This document shows, piece after piece, positions 8,080 through 17,569 of a stretch of 64,000 nt of DNA (positions within the stretch are counted from its first letter, which is position 1; each line of letters starts with the position of its first letter). The translations under genes and the position numbers were made by a program. Under the pieces are notes generated by a model, which saw nothing but the letters and a program-made list of their open reading frames with translations, did no database searches and was not told where the DNA came from. The stretch lies in contig NZ_JASJOU010000012.1 of NCBI RefSeq assembly GCF_030068605.1, positions 124,001-188,000 of the forward strand, in the 5' to 3' direction. Source of the stretch: Xanthocytophaga agilis (GTDB taxonomy: Bacteria; Bacteroidota; Bacteroidia; Cytophagales; 172606-1).

Positions 8080-8925
8080 TTAAACAGTAACTGCTTGTCT
8101 GTATTTTACCTCTACTTCATGTAGTTCAATCAAAGGCTTCAGAAACTCTTCCAGTTCATATACGCTCAACTGACTAGCTGCATCACAAAGTGCATGAGAC
8201 GGATCAGGATGTGTTTCAATGAAAACACCATCTACACCAGCTGCTACACCAGCACGGGCAATCGTTGGCATTACCGGACGATTTCCGCCTTTTGGATCTG
8301 CACTTGGGATACCATATTTACGGATAGAGTGAGTAATGTCGAAAACAACAGGGAATCCGGTTTGGCGCATGAAATAGAAAGAACGAGGATCTACTACCAT
8401 GTCATTGTAGCCAAATGTATACCCACGTTCAGTAAGGATAATCTGGTCATTTCCTGAGTCTACCGCTTTTTGAGCAGGTTTGCCCATGTTATCAGGAGCA
8501 AGAAACTGTCCGTGTTTAATATTGATTACTTTACCAGTCTTGGCAGCAGCTACCATCAGGTCAGTTTGCATACACAGATAAGCAGGAATCTGAATTATAT
8601 CCAGTACTTCTGCTGCTTTCAATACTTGTTCCGGATAGTGAACATCAGACAGAAGTGGAAAACCAAATTCTTCTTTGACTTTGGCCAGTACTTCCAGACC
8701 TTTTTCCAGACCTGGACCTGTATAATAATCCAGAGAGCTGCGGTTATCTTTCTGATAAGAAGATTTAAAAATTAATGGGATGTTCAGCTTTTCAGTTACC
8801 TCTTTTAGTTTCTCAGCTGTACGCATCATAATGCTTTCATCTTCAATCACACAGGGACCAGAGATCAGGAATAATTGATCACTACCACATTCGATATCCG
8901 CCACTTTAACAATTTTCTTGCTCAT
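8080..8925 (-). CDS. kdsA: 3-deoxy-8-phosphooctulonate synthase (KdsA)
   Basis: Condenses phosphoenolpyruvate and D-arabinose-5-phosphate into Kdo-8-phosphate for lipopolysaccharide inner core. At 281 residues it has normal length, with LFLISGPCVIEDE, KSSYQKDNRSS, GFPLLSDVHYPEQ, IQIPAYLCMQTDL, NIKHGQFLAP and FIETHPDPSHALCDAAS all present. Cys25 in GPCV sits where metal-independent enzymes have Asn, which puts this enzyme in the metal-dependent class. It is the first gene of the minus-strand run that leads to the zeta-like pair, the transaldolase-CBS chimera and the kdsC-like gene. The start is ATG at 8925. Confidence 0.97.
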   Translation of the reverse strand: MSKKIVKVADIECGSDQLFLISGPCVIEDESIMMRTAEKLKEVTEKLNIPLIFKSSYQKDNRSSLDYYTGPGLEKGLEVLAKVKEEFGFPLLSDVHYPEQVLKAAEVLDIIQIPAYLCMQTDLMVAAAKTGKVINIKHGQFLAPDNMGKPAQKAVDSGNDQIILTERGYTFGYNDMVVDPRSFYFMRQTGFPVVFDITHSIRKYGIPSADPKGGNRPVMPTIARAGVAAGVDGVFIETHPDPSHALCDAASQLSVYELEEFLKPLIELHEVEVKYRQAVTV

Positions 8926-9095
8926 AATTCTTTATAATGATAAATGTGTATGTAAACTATATCTTATCAAAACGACAATGTAAGCACTTTTGTGCCCTCT
9001 TAATCAGAATTTTGCTTTTCGGGCACGAATTTCTGTTTTTCTCACCGATAAAACAAAATTATAGCCAACTTATCGTTTACGGGTTTTTCAATTCT

Positions 9096-9103
9096 TACTT
9101 TTG
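9096..9103 (+). promoter_or_regulatory. candidate -7 box for the TonB-dependent receptor gene
   Basis: TACTTTTG matches TAnnTTTG, 40 bases before the receptor ATG in the divergent kdsA/receptor spacer. No TTG at the expected upstream distance was seen. Confidence 0.4.
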
Positions 9104-9142
9104 GTATACTTTTTTGAGCTATTATAAAAACCACAAACTACT

Positions 9143-11236
9143 ATGAGGTTAAAAACGATACTATTTACGCTTTTCTTATCAATAGGTTTTATCTATGCCA
9201 AAGGGCAGGATGTAATAAAAGGATCAGTCTCCCAAGAGAGATCTCAATTGAGTGATACGGTTGCCTTGAGTCAGGTTACAGTAGTCGGATATCAAAATAA
9301 CAGATCTTTATTGGAGACGCCTGCTACAATTGGGGTGCTGAAGAATACAGATCTTCAACGTTTCTCAAATACTTCTTTTGTTTCTGCTGTGAATACACTC
9401 CCTGGTGTACGTATGGAAGAACGGTCTCCTGGTAGCTATCGGTTTTCGGTACGTGGTAGTCTGGTTCGCTCTCCATTTGGAATTCGCAATGTGAAATTTT
9501 ACTGGAATGACATTCCCTTTACAGATGCAGGAGGAAATACATATTTGAATCTGATGGATTTCAATGCTATTGGAGCTATGGAGATCATTAAAGGGCCAGG
9601 AGGAAGCTTATACGGAGCAGGAACAGGTGGGACCGCATTGTTACAAAGTCCGGTTGCTGCACAAGGTACTACTATACAGTTAGGATCTATCGCTGGCAGT
9701 TATGGCTTGTTTGGAGTACATACCATGGTACAATCGGGGTCTGAAAAAATGAATGCAACAGCTTTGTATGCACATCAGGAATCAGATGGATACCGAAAAC
9801 AAACCGCCATGCGTCGGGATATGGTTAGCCTGAGTACTAGATTCTTTAGCAGTGAAAACCGCACAATTTCAGTAAATACCTTTTATAGTGATTTGTATTA
9901 TCAAACACCTGGAGGTTTGACCAAAGCACAAATGGATGCAGATCCGCGTCAGGCAAGGCCAGCTGCTGGAGTAAATAAAGGGGCTGAGGAGCAAAAAGCA
10001 GCTGTTTTTAACAAAACATTTAACCTCGGGGTATCTCAGGAATATGATTTTAACGCCAACTGGACTAATAAAACATCTGTATACGGAACCATTACACAGT
10101 TTGAGAATCCTACACTACGGAATTACGATAAACGAACTGAGCAGGGATTTGGAGGCCGCACAGTAACACAGTACCGTTTCGGAGGAGAGGCTATAAAAGG
10201 TAAAATCGTATTTGGGGGAGAGTTTCAATATGGATATACAGGCTTGCAAACCTATGGAAATCGGAATGGAAAAGTAGACACACTACAATATAATGATGAA
10301 ATTCGGGTAAATCAGTATACTATCTTTGCTCAGACAGAACTGGATTTGCCACATCATTTTTTTCTGACAATAGGAGGGAGTTATAACAAACAGAACTATA
10401 ATTTATTGCGATTCTATCCCGAAAACTCAGGTCCACAAAACCGACACTTTAATCCTATCTTTCTTCCAAGAGTAGCATTACTGAAACAATTAAATTCGAA
10501 TCTGTCTGTATTTGGAAGTATTAGTTATGGATATTCTACACCAACCACAGACGAAATTCGACCTTCTACAGCCGCTTTTAATACTTCTCTGAATCCAGAA
10601 AAAGGGATAAATTATGAGATAGGCACACGTGGTAGTATACTAGGAGATATTTTAACCTTTGATATTACAGCGTTTTCATTTGGACTACATGAAACCATTG
10701 TAAGTCGTCGGACTGAGGCTGGAGCAGACTTCTATACAAACTCAGGTAAGACATCCCAGCAAGGTATTGAAAGCCGGATTGTTTTTCAACCACATATTCT
10801 CCAAAATGCTTTTGCCTCAACCAGAGTCTGGACATCATATACATACAATGATTTTCGATTCAAAGAGTATGTCCAAAGCAGTACAGATCTGAGTGGAAAG
10901 CAACTTACGGGCATTGCTCCAAATATCGTAGTCACGGGTTTGGATCTGGTTTCTACTATGGGTTTGTATTTAAATGCAACATTTAATTATACCGATAAAC
11001 TTCCAGTAGACGATGCTAATACTTTTTTTGCAGCAGGATATAAACTTCTAGGAGGCCGATTGGGTTTTATGAAAGATATCAAACATTTTAATCTTAACGT
11101 CTTTGGTGGGGTGGATAATTTGTTAGATGAAAAATATAGCCTGGGAAATGATTTAAATGCAGTTGGCAACCGTTTTTATAATCCTGCTCCTGGTCGAAAC
11201 TTCTACGGCGGACTTACATTAAAGTATAAAATATAG
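9143..11236 (+). CDS. TonB-dependent outer-membrane receptor
   Basis: A 697-residue outer-membrane active transporter. It has a signal peptide (MRLKTILFTLFLSIGFIYAKG), a TonB-box-like region before QVTVVGYQ, a plug domain (PGVRMEERSPGSYRFSVRG, MEIIKGPGGSLYGAGTGG) and a long barrel ending in an aromatic-rich C-terminal strand (NFYGGLTLKYKI). There is no N-terminal carboxypeptidase-like domain and no SusD partner, so it looks like a siderophore/FecA-type receptor rather than a SusC glycan system. The ligand is unknown. ATG start; a terminator follows immediately, so it is monocistronic. Confidence 0.92.
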   Translation: MRLKTILFTLFLSIGFIYAKGQDVIKGSVSQERSQLSDTVALSQVTVVGYQNNRSLLETPATIGVLKNTDLQRFSNTSFVSAVNTLPGVRMEERSPGSYRFSVRGSLVRSPFGIRNVKFYWNDIPFTDAGGNTYLNLMDFNAIGAMEIIKGPGGSLYGAGTGGTALLQSPVAAQGTTIQLGSIAGSYGLFGVHTMVQSGSEKMNATALYAHQESDGYRKQTAMRRDMVSLSTRFFSSENRTISVNTFYSDLYYQTPGGLTKAQMDADPRQARPAAGVNKGAEEQKAAVFNKTFNLGVSQEYDFNANWTNKTSVYGTITQFENPTLRNYDKRTEQGFGGRTVTQYRFGGEAIKGKIVFGGEFQYGYTGLQTYGNRNGKVDTLQYNDEIRVNQYTIFAQTELDLPHHFFLTIGGSYNKQNYNLLRFYPENSGPQNRHFNPIFLPRVALLKQLNSNLSVFGSISYGYSTPTTDEIRPSTAAFNTSLNPEKGINYEIGTRGSILGDILTFDITAFSFGLHETIVSRRTEAGADFYTNSGKTSQQGIESRIVFQPHILQNAFASTRVWTSYTYNDFRFKEYVQSSTDLSGKQLTGIAPNIVVTGLDLVSTMGLYLNATFNYTDKLPVDDANTFFAAGYKLLGGRLGFMKDIKHFNLNVFGGVDNLLDEKYSLGNDLNAVGNRFYNPAPGRNFYGGLTLKYKI

Positions 11237-11258
11237 GTGTTCTTGCTGAACCTTTTGG

Positions 11259-11295
11259 GTAATCCCAGTAGCTTGTGCAAAACAAGTTACTGGGA
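11259..11295 (+). terminator. intrinsic terminator after the TonB receptor gene
   Basis: Fifteen-base stem (11259-11273 with 11281-11295, one G-T pair) with a 7-base loop, followed by TTTTTA. Confidence 0.88.
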
Positions 11296-11386
11296 TTTTT
11301 TATTTCTACTAGTTTCCTATTCCTATACAAATCAGAAGTCGTTAGACAAAAATCTGTAACTTGCCTGCCCATTCCTGCATTGTATT

Positions 11387-12643
11387 ATGGCTGAAAAACG
11401 TACCTCTGCTTTACTTTTTATATTCATTACTCTACTTATAGATGTTATTGGAATAGGTATTATCATTCCTGTAGTACCCAAACTAATCCAGCAAATGACA
11501 GGAGGCAGTGTTAGTGATGCCTCTGAATATGGAGGGTGGTTATTATTTGCCTATTCTATTATGCAGTTTCTTTTTTCGCCTGTACTGGGTGGCTTAAGCG
11601 ATAAGTATGGTCGGCGTCCAGTGCTTTTAGCTTCTTTATTTGGATTTGGGATCGACTATCTGCTATTGGGTTTTGCGCCTAATTTAGGTTGGCTTTTTGC
11701 TGGACGACTAATTGCAGGAATAACGGGTGCTAGCTTTACAACAGCTGGAGCGTATATCGCTGACATCAGTAAACCAGAAGAACGTGCACAAAACTTTGGG
11801 ATGATTGGGGCTGCTTTTGGGCTCGGATTTATTATTGGTCCTGCAGTTGGAGGAATATTAGGTCATTATGGCCCTCGGGTACCTTTCTTTGTTGCTGCCG
11901 GACTCAGCTTACTGAACTGGTTATATGGATACTTTATCCTACCAGAATCTTTGAAAGAAGAAAATCGCCGGGAATTTGACTGGAAAAGAGCCAATCCGGT
12001 AGGATCATTGCTACAATTACAACGTTACCCTATAATTATTAGTATGTTCGCATCGTTTGTGTGTATCTCTCTGGCAGGACATGCTACACAAAGTACATGG
12101 ACTTATTACACGATGGAAAAATTTAAATGGGAAGAAGATTGGGTAGGATATTCACTAAGCTTTGTTGGGTTAATGGTTGCCATTGTGCAGGGGGGACTCA
12201 ATCGGATTCTTATTCCTAAATTAGGATCCAAGCTGTCTGTATATATTGGGTTAGGGTTTTATGTCATAGGGTTTACCTGTTTTGCTTTTGCTTCAGAAGG
12301 ATGGATGATGTTTGCGTTTATGGTGCCTTTCGCGTTAGGTGGACTAGCCGGACCTTCTTTACAGGGAATTATGTCCGGACAGGTGCCTCCCAATGAACAG
12401 GGCGAATTACAGGGAGCACTTACTGGTCTAATCAGTGTGACTTCAATTATTGGCCCTTTGCTGATGACCTACTTATTTGGCTATTTTACAAGTTCGCAGG
12501 CACCTGTATATTTTCCAGGAGCTCCTTTTATCATGGGAGCGGGTTTGACAGTATTAAGTATTATATTGGCTATTAATCCTTTATCTAAAATCAAAGACAA
12601 CATACTCTTTGGCAGTGATAACACTGAACAACCAAAGCACTAG
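11387..12643 (+). CDS. MFS efflux transporter, TetA-like (TCR family)
   Basis: A 418-residue, 12-helix drug:proton antiporter-like protein. Helix 1 reads [19 protein letters not shown], the loop 2-3 motif A is [14 protein letters not shown], and helix 5 has the antiporter motif C region [12 protein letters not shown]. This is the pattern of class-A tetracycline efflux pumps. Many Bacteroidota carry such chromosomal homologues without proven resistance, so the substrate is open. ATG start; porZ begins about 50 bases after its stop, which may allow read-through. Confidence 0.87.
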   Translation: MAEKRTSALLFIFITLLIDVIGIGIIIPVVPKLIQQMTGGSVSDASEYGGWLLFAYSIMQFLFSPVLGGLSDKYGRRPVLLASLFGFGIDYLLLGFAPNLGWLFAGRLIAGITGASFTTAGAYIADISKPEERAQNFGMIGAAFGLGFIIGPAVGGILGHYGPRVPFFVAAGLSLLNWLYGYFILPESLKEENRREFDWKRANPVGSLLQLQRYPIIISMFASFVCISLAGHATQSTWTYYTMEKFKWEEDWVGYSLSFVGLMVAIVQGGLNRILIPKLGSKLSVYIGLGFYVIGFTCFAFASEGWMMFAFMVPFALGGLAGPSLQGIMSGQVPPNEQGELQGALTGLISVTSIIGPLLMTYLFGYFTSSQAPVYFPGAPFIMGAGLTVLSIILAINPLSKIKDNILFGSDNTEQPKH

Positions 12644-12694
12644 TGATACAGAAGATAAGGATACTGTTCTCATTATTATTTTATTTTTTTTATT

Positions 12695-14947
12695 GTGTAT
12701 CGCAGAATATTCCTTCTCATTGTTGTAACTGAATGGATCTTCCATACAGCTTTTTCACAGGATATACCTATTGGTACATGGCGGACTCATGCTTCATATC
12801 AGTCTGCAAAGACGTTGGCTATTGCACGAAATACTGTATATGCAGGAAGTACAGGTAGCTTTTTTTCCTATGATAGTGAAACTACTCAACTACAGACTTT
12901 ATCAAAGCTGGATGGCTTTAGCAATACCTCTATTAGCAAGCTGGCATATGATACTCAAACGGGTACATTAATTGTTGCATACAATGATGGCATTATTGAC
13001 CTGCTTCAGGGCACTGAGCTATATACCATCACTTCTATTGCATCTTCGATCAGTATTACTACCAGCAAACAGAATAATCATATACTGATAAATAACAAGT
13101 TAGCCTATCTGGCATATGACTTTGGTGTGGTAGTGGTAGATCTTTTGTCGCATCAGATAAAAGAAACCTATCAGAATCTGGGAGTGAACGGAGCTACTCT
13201 CGCCATTTATGGAACGGCTATTTTGAATACAAAGATCTATCTGGCTACTGCCAGTGGAGTACTTTTTGCCCCACAAACAGGCGTTAACTTACTGGATTTT
13301 ACCAGTTGGAACCGCATTTCTACCTCAGAAGGTGTTCCTGCTGGAGCTGCTACAATGATAGCTGTATTTGCTAATCAGATTTATGCCGTTTATGCTACCA
13401 ATGAGATTTTTAAATTAGCTAATGAGAAGTGGTCAAAGGCAATAGAACTGCCTCAGAGTAAGCCTTTGTTTCTGAAGGTTTCTCAACAAAAGTTATTGGT
13501 CGGATATCCACAAAAAATAGTTGTGTGGAATGGACAAGCTGCTATAACATTGGCACATTCATTAATCTTATACCCTTTGGATGCTGAGTATACTTCCAGT
13601 GGCACTGTCTGGATTGCAGATGTTGTAAGTGGATTGTTGGGTAATGAAAAAGGTGACTTTCAACAATATGCTCCCAGCGGAACAATTCCAGGACCTTTTC
13701 AACGGCTGGAACATTGGGATAGTGAGATTGTTGCATTGCCGGGTGGTTACACAAACAGTTACACAGCAAAACAGGATACGGCTGGATTCAGTGTCTTCAC
13801 TTCCAGTGGTTGGCAGAACTATATTTCACGATCCAATGATGTACCAAGACGTATTCCTGCTACAAAAGATCTGATCACTTCAACATACAATCCTGTTAAT
13901 CAAACGTATTATGTCGCTTCTTTTGGAGAGGGTATTCTTGTCAAAAGTCCTGATAGCAACTGGCAGCGGTTGAGCGAGAATGGAGCACCACCTGCTTCAG
14001 CCAAAGTGACAGGAATGACAGTGGATACAAATGGAACATTGTGGGTTCTGATATACGGTGCATTTTCAGGTGAGCCTTCATTCTATGCAAGAACTGTAGA
14101 GGGTATCTGGAAAGCATATACCTTCAGTATTTTTGCTGCGCGACAAGCGCTTTCATTCGTAATGGATGACTATCAATATTTCTGGATGCAACTATCTTCT
14201 GGAGGATTATGGGTTTTTGATCCTGCTAATAATCGCGGGAAACTATTGTCGACCACTACTGGTCAGGGGGGATTACCCAATGCCAGTGTGTATGCAGTAG
14301 CTAAGGATTCGCTGGGGCAGATATGGGTGGGTACTGGAAGAGGTGCAGCCTATTTTTTCAACCCATGGGAAGTATTTGAAAGCCAATCAATAGATGCTAT
14401 AACGCCTGTATACGACGGTCGGCAGGTACTTCGGGATGAGGTAGTGACCAGTATCTATATTGATGGTGGCAACCGCAAGTGGTTCGGGTCACAAAATGGT
14501 GCCTGGCTTTTTGATGCAGACATCACTAGTCAGCTGGCACATTTTACAAGTGCCACTACACCATTGCTATCAGATAATATTGTGGATATAGAAATACAAC
14601 CTATAACTGGTGAAGTATTTTTTGCCACAGATGTTGGGTTGATCTCCTACAGAGGTACAGCTACAGCTGCTACAGCAACCCATAATCATGTTAAGGTATT
14701 TCCTAATCCTGTACGTCCGGGTTTTTCCGGAACAGTTGGTATTTCAGGACTAGCAGCAAATTGCATTGTGAAGATTACAGATATGGCTGGTCGCTTGGTA
14801 TATCAGACGCGTGCCAATGGAGGGACTGCTATCTGGAATGTACAAAACTATAAAGGCCAGCGAGCGAGTTCCGGGATGTATCTGATCTTTTCGTCAAGTG
14901 ATGATGGAACCGAAAAATTTGTAACCAAGATCGCCGTTATAGAATAA
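12695..14947 (+). CDS. porZ: PorZ-like type IX secretion beta-propeller protein
   Basis: A 750-residue exported protein. A signal peptide (RRIFLLIVVTEWIFHTAFSQD) precedes two beta-propellers built of short WD-like units such as GTWRTHASYQSAKTLAI, SKLDGFSNTSISKLAYD, GLPNASVYAVAKDSLGQIWVG and GGNRKWFGSQNGAW. The last 85 residues (KVFPNPVRPG, ITDMAGRLVYQ, SSGMYLI, KFVTKIAV) form a type IX sorting-type C-terminal domain. In Porphyromonas PorZ is a cell-surface T9SS component that delivers anionic lipopolysaccharide to the attachment complex. The start is a GTG at 12695; I saw no in-frame ATG before the signal peptide. recO follows, a neighbourhood I recall from other Bacteroidota. Confidence 0.85.
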   Translation: MYRRIFLLIVVTEWIFHTAFSQDIPIGTWRTHASYQSAKTLAIARNTVYAGSTGSFFSYDSETTQLQTLSKLDGFSNTSISKLAYDTQTGTLIVAYNDGIIDLLQGTELYTITSIASSISITTSKQNNHILINNKLAYLAYDFGVVVVDLLSHQIKETYQNLGVNGATLAIYGTAILNTKIYLATASGVLFAPQTGVNLLDFTSWNRISTSEGVPAGAATMIAVFANQIYAVYATNEIFKLANEKWSKAIELPQSKPLFLKVSQQKLLVGYPQKIVVWNGQAAITLAHSLILYPLDAEYTSSGTVWIADVVSGLLGNEKGDFQQYAPSGTIPGPFQRLEHWDSEIVALPGGYTNSYTAKQDTAGFSVFTSSGWQNYISRSNDVPRRIPATKDLITSTYNPVNQTYYVASFGEGILVKSPDSNWQRLSENGAPPASAKVTGMTVDTNGTLWVLIYGAFSGEPSFYARTVEGIWKAYTFSIFAARQALSFVMDDYQYFWMQLSSGGLWVFDPANNRGKLLSTTTGQGGLPNASVYAVAKDSLGQIWVGTGRGAAYFFNPWEVFESQSIDAITPVYDGRQVLRDEVVTSIYIDGGNRKWFGSQNGAWLFDADITSQLAHFTSATTPLLSDNIVDIEIQPITGEVFFATDVGLISYRGTATAATATHNHVKVFPNPVRPGFSGTVGISGLAANCIVKITDMAGRLVYQTRANGGTAIWNVQNYKGQRASSGMYLIFSSSDDGTEKFVTKIAVIE

Positions 14948-14960
14948 ATCGCGATTTATT
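14943..14960. other. perfect 18-bp palindrome over the porZ stop codon
   Basis: AATAAATCGCGATTTATT is its own reverse complement and includes the TAA stop of porZ at 14945-14947. It could be a short stem-loop or a protein-binding site. There is no T tract immediately after it. Confidence 0.6.
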
Positions 14961-15072
14961 TCGTAATTTTAAGGTTAGTGTGTTATAATAGGATATAGAA
15001 GTATGATGAAAAGTATCTTGGCAGGAAGCTATATCCAACTATTCTATTTATTAAAATTCAGGAATTGATATT

Positions 15073-15762
15073 ATGCTTTTTAAGACTCGTGGCATTGTCA
15101 TCAACTATATTCGATTTAAGGAAACTTCCATTATTATAAAGATTTATACAGAGGAGTTTGGACTTCAAACCTATATAGAAAATGGAGCAAGAAGTTCAAA
15201 AGGGAAAAACAAGATGGCATTGTTTCAGCCACTTACTTTGCTTGACCTGGTAGTATATCATCGTGAGGGCGGAAACATTATGAGGCTTTCAGAGATCAAA
15301 TGTTGTGATCCACTTACAGATGTGCCCTATAATTTTGTAAAGTCAGGCATTGCCTTATTTATGAGTGAGGTTTTTAACAAAGCTCTGAAAGAAGAAAGTA
15401 GTAATGAGTCTCTGTTTGAATTTCTGTACCAATCAATTCTGTATCTGGATCAGCAAACAGAACATTATGAAAACTTCCCTATTCAGTTTCTGTTAAGTTT
15501 TGCACAATATCTTGGGTTTGCACCTTCCGAAGCACGGGAGGTATTTGCCCAGATAGAAGAGTTTCAGTTATTAGATTATGCCAAAGAAGATGAAGAACGA
15601 TTTGATAAACTAATTGAATCTCCCTATCATAAACATGTACCCCTTACCAATGGGCAGAGAAGACGTATTCTTGAATATGTACTTCTGTTTTATCGGTTAC
15701 ATGTCGACAATTTTGGTGAATTACGCTCTGTTTCCGTCTTGCGTGAAATGTTGGTTGGGTAA
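15073..15762 (+). CDS. recO: DNA repair protein RecO
   Basis: Recombination mediator that, with RecR, loads RecA on SSB-coated DNA. The 229-residue protein has the OB-fold start (FKTRGIVINYIRFKETSIIIKIYTEEFG), the segment NGARSSKGKNKMALFQPLTLLDLVVY, and a helical C-terminal part (FPIQFLLSFAQYLGFAPSEA). The zinc-binding cysteines of some RecO proteins are absent, as in many Bacteroidota homologues. ATG start at 15073, 125 bases after porZ. Three hairpins follow the stop. Confidence 0.93.
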   Translation: MLFKTRGIVINYIRFKETSIIIKIYTEEFGLQTYIENGARSSKGKNKMALFQPLTLLDLVVYHREGGNIMRLSEIKCCDPLTDVPYNFVKSGIALFMSEVFNKALKEESSNESLFEFLYQSILYLDQQTEHYENFPIQFLLSFAQYLGFAPSEAREVFAQIEEFQLLDYAKEDEERFDKLIESPYHKHVPLTNGQRRRILEYVLLFYRLHVDNFGELRSVSVLREMLVG

Positions 15763-15931
15763 AATGGAGTAGGTCCAGGTTTTGTTCAATTCACTACTGA
15801 GTGGAAGATTATCACTGGAGTTGTACTCAAATTTTTTTCTGCGTTCTCAAAATCTGATTTCTACTCAGAAGAAAAAATATCACACCACTGATCAAATTTG
15901 AAAAATATCAGAATATTCATTACGGCCCTGA

Positions 15932-15959
15932 ATTATCAGAGTTCTGATAATTTTTTTGT
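15932..15959 (+). terminator. intrinsic terminator after recO
   Basis: Ten-base inverted repeat AATTATCAGA/TCTGATAATT followed by a run of seven T. It lies 170 bases after the recO stop. Confidence 0.75.
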
Positions 15960-16049
15960 TTGACTGGAAGTCCGGTCAAAAATTCTGATGAACAGAACTT
16001 TGTTCATCAATGGATTGGATATATTAAAATGATAGTCTTGCAAAACAAA

Positions 16050-16076
16050 AACTCCTGCTATAGTAACGCAGGAGTT
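16050..16076 (-). terminator. intrinsic terminator of the NamZ-like gene
   Basis: AACTCCTGC (16050-16058) pairs with GCAGGAGTT (16068-16076). Read on the minus strand the stem is followed by TTTTGTTTTG. Confidence 0.85.
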
Positions 16077-16103
16077 CAAAGTACTAATCAAAATAACTCT
16101 TCG

Positions 16104-17336
16104 TTATTTATCCGGATACAAAAGATATTTCTTGCGAATGGTGGCATATTTCTGCAAATCACTTTGCCAGGTAGCCCGGATTTGTTCTTCAGTCATACCT
16201 GCCAGAATCTGTTTTTTCAGTTCTTCACTTCCTGCCAGCAAATCAAAGTGTTTGGTGGTTAGAAAGAACTTGTTTTTATCTGGAGTCATGTTGTAAAAGT
16301 CAAGAAGATACTTTAGGGTCAAGTGACGCGTAGTATCTTGCCGATAATCCTTACCATAACATAATTGGTTTTCATGAGGTGGATTTTTAACAATTGCAGT
16401 TGTTTTGGGTGTGAATGTAAAAGATCCATAGATAGGATTTGGCGCTCCTGCTACCTGAAATGAAAAATCAGTTCCACGACCTAGACTAATAGTAGTTCCT
16501 TCAAAGAAGCAGATAGAAGGATACAAACGAATAGACGCTTCAGTGGGTAAACCAGGAGAAGGGCGTACAGGTAATACATAAGGGGTTTGATGAGTATAAC
16601 CTTTCACCTGTATTACCTTTAGATCGCATTTAACGTTGTTAGCAAGCCATCCTTCTCCATTGATCATCTGAGCCAGTTCACCTACTGTGAGGCCATGCAC
16701 TACAGGAATTTGGTGCATACCAATGAATGACTTAAAGGCAGGTTTTAGTACAGGCCCATCAAAGTAATGTCCATTAGGATTGGGGCGATCCAGTATCAGA
16801 CACTTTTTTTTGTTTTCTGCACACGCTTCCATTACATAGTGCATAGTACTAATGTATGTATAAAACCGGGCTCCTACATCCTGAATATCAAATATGACTA
16901 CATCTACATCCTTAAGTTGTTCAGGCGAGGGTTTCTTATTTTTCCCATAAATAGAAATAAGTGGCAGACCCGTTTTTTTGTCTATTGTATTACTTACATG
17001 TTCGCCGGCATCTGCATCTCCTCGAAACCCGTGCTCAGGTGCGAATATCTTTACAATATTTATTTTTTGGCTCAATAGTGTGTCTGCCAGATGGGTTTTG
17101 CCTACCAGAGAGGTGTGGTTTACAACCAGCGCCACTCTCTTCCCTTTTAAGTCTGCGATATACTCCTTGAATTGTTCTGCTCCTGTCTGAAGCGCTAAAA
17201 CAGGTTTCTGGTTTACGGTAGAAGAAGGTTTTCTGACAGAAGTTTGCGAACTAACAGATGGCGAATGACAGGCGGTAGTTAAGATAAGCAGGCCTGTCAG
17301 GAGCGGTTGGTACGAAATAAACGACAATGAAAACAT
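16104..17336 (-). CDS. DUF1343 exo-beta-N-acetylmuramidase (NamZ-like) lipoprotein
   Basis: Cell-envelope hydrolase of the DUF1343 family, whose studied member NamZ removes terminal MurNAc during peptidoglycan recycling. Visible signatures are GKRVALVVNHTS, IFAPEHGFRGDADAGEHV, DVVIFDIQDVGARFYTYIS, ILDRPNPNGHYFDGP, GLPTEASIRLYPS and EGTTISLGRGTDFSFQ. The N-terminus ends in LILTTACHS, a lipobox, so it should be a lipoprotein. The frame is open to an ATG at 17414, but a TACTTTTG box at 17382-17389 on this strand lies inside that extension, so I prefer the ATG at 17336. It has its own terminator. Confidence 0.88.
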   Translation of the reverse strand: MFSLSFISYQPLLTGLLILTTACHSPSVSSQTSVRKPSSTVNQKPVLALQTGAEQFKEYIADLKGKRVALVVNHTSLVGKTHLADTLLSQKINIVKIFAPEHGFRGDADAGEHVSNTIDKKTGLPLISIYGKNKKPSPEQLKDVDVVIFDIQDVGARFYTYISTMHYVMEACAENKKKCLILDRPNPNGHYFDGPVLKPAFKSFIGMHQIPVVHGLTVGELAQMINGEGWLANNVKCDLKVIQVKGYTHQTPYVLPVRPSPGLPTEASIRLYPSICFFEGTTISLGRGTDFSFQVAGAPNPIYGSFTFTPKTTAIVKNPPHENQLCYGKDYRQDTTRHLTLKYLLDFYNMTPDKNKFFLTTKHFDLLAGSEELKKQILAGMTEEQIRATWQSDLQKYATIRKKYLLYPDK

Positions 17337-17569
17337 AAGAAAATACAATGATTTGAGATGCGGGAAAATACGCCGTTTATACAAAAGTAGCGAATTCAAT
17401 CGAATCCTATCCATTGTTTATTTGATAAAAGCAATGTAACATTGGAGAAAAAACAGGGTGATTTACGTAATATGGATGTAATCCCATGTCTGTATTTTGT
17501 CTTTGGTGTAACATGATTTTGTCAGGTGACGGTATGGAATCATGTGAAAAAGTATAAACTATTACTATT

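Larger units (their letters stand above)
15763..16103. other. 341-bp convergent spacer with successive stem-loops
   Basis: No gene is visible between the converging recO and NamZ-like genes. The second half holds four inverted repeats: 15932-15953 (AATTATCAGA arms with T7 tail), 15959-15978 (TTGAC-type arms around AAG), 15986-16009 (TGATGAAC/GTTCATCA) and 16050-16076. The first and last act as terminators for the two converging genes. The role of the middle two is unknown. Confidence 0.6.

Noticed and set aside
11387-12643. Acquired tetracycline-resistance determinant
   Set aside because: Base composition and surroundings are like neighbouring genes and there are no mobile-element marks; a chromosomal TetA-like efflux homologue is the safer reading.
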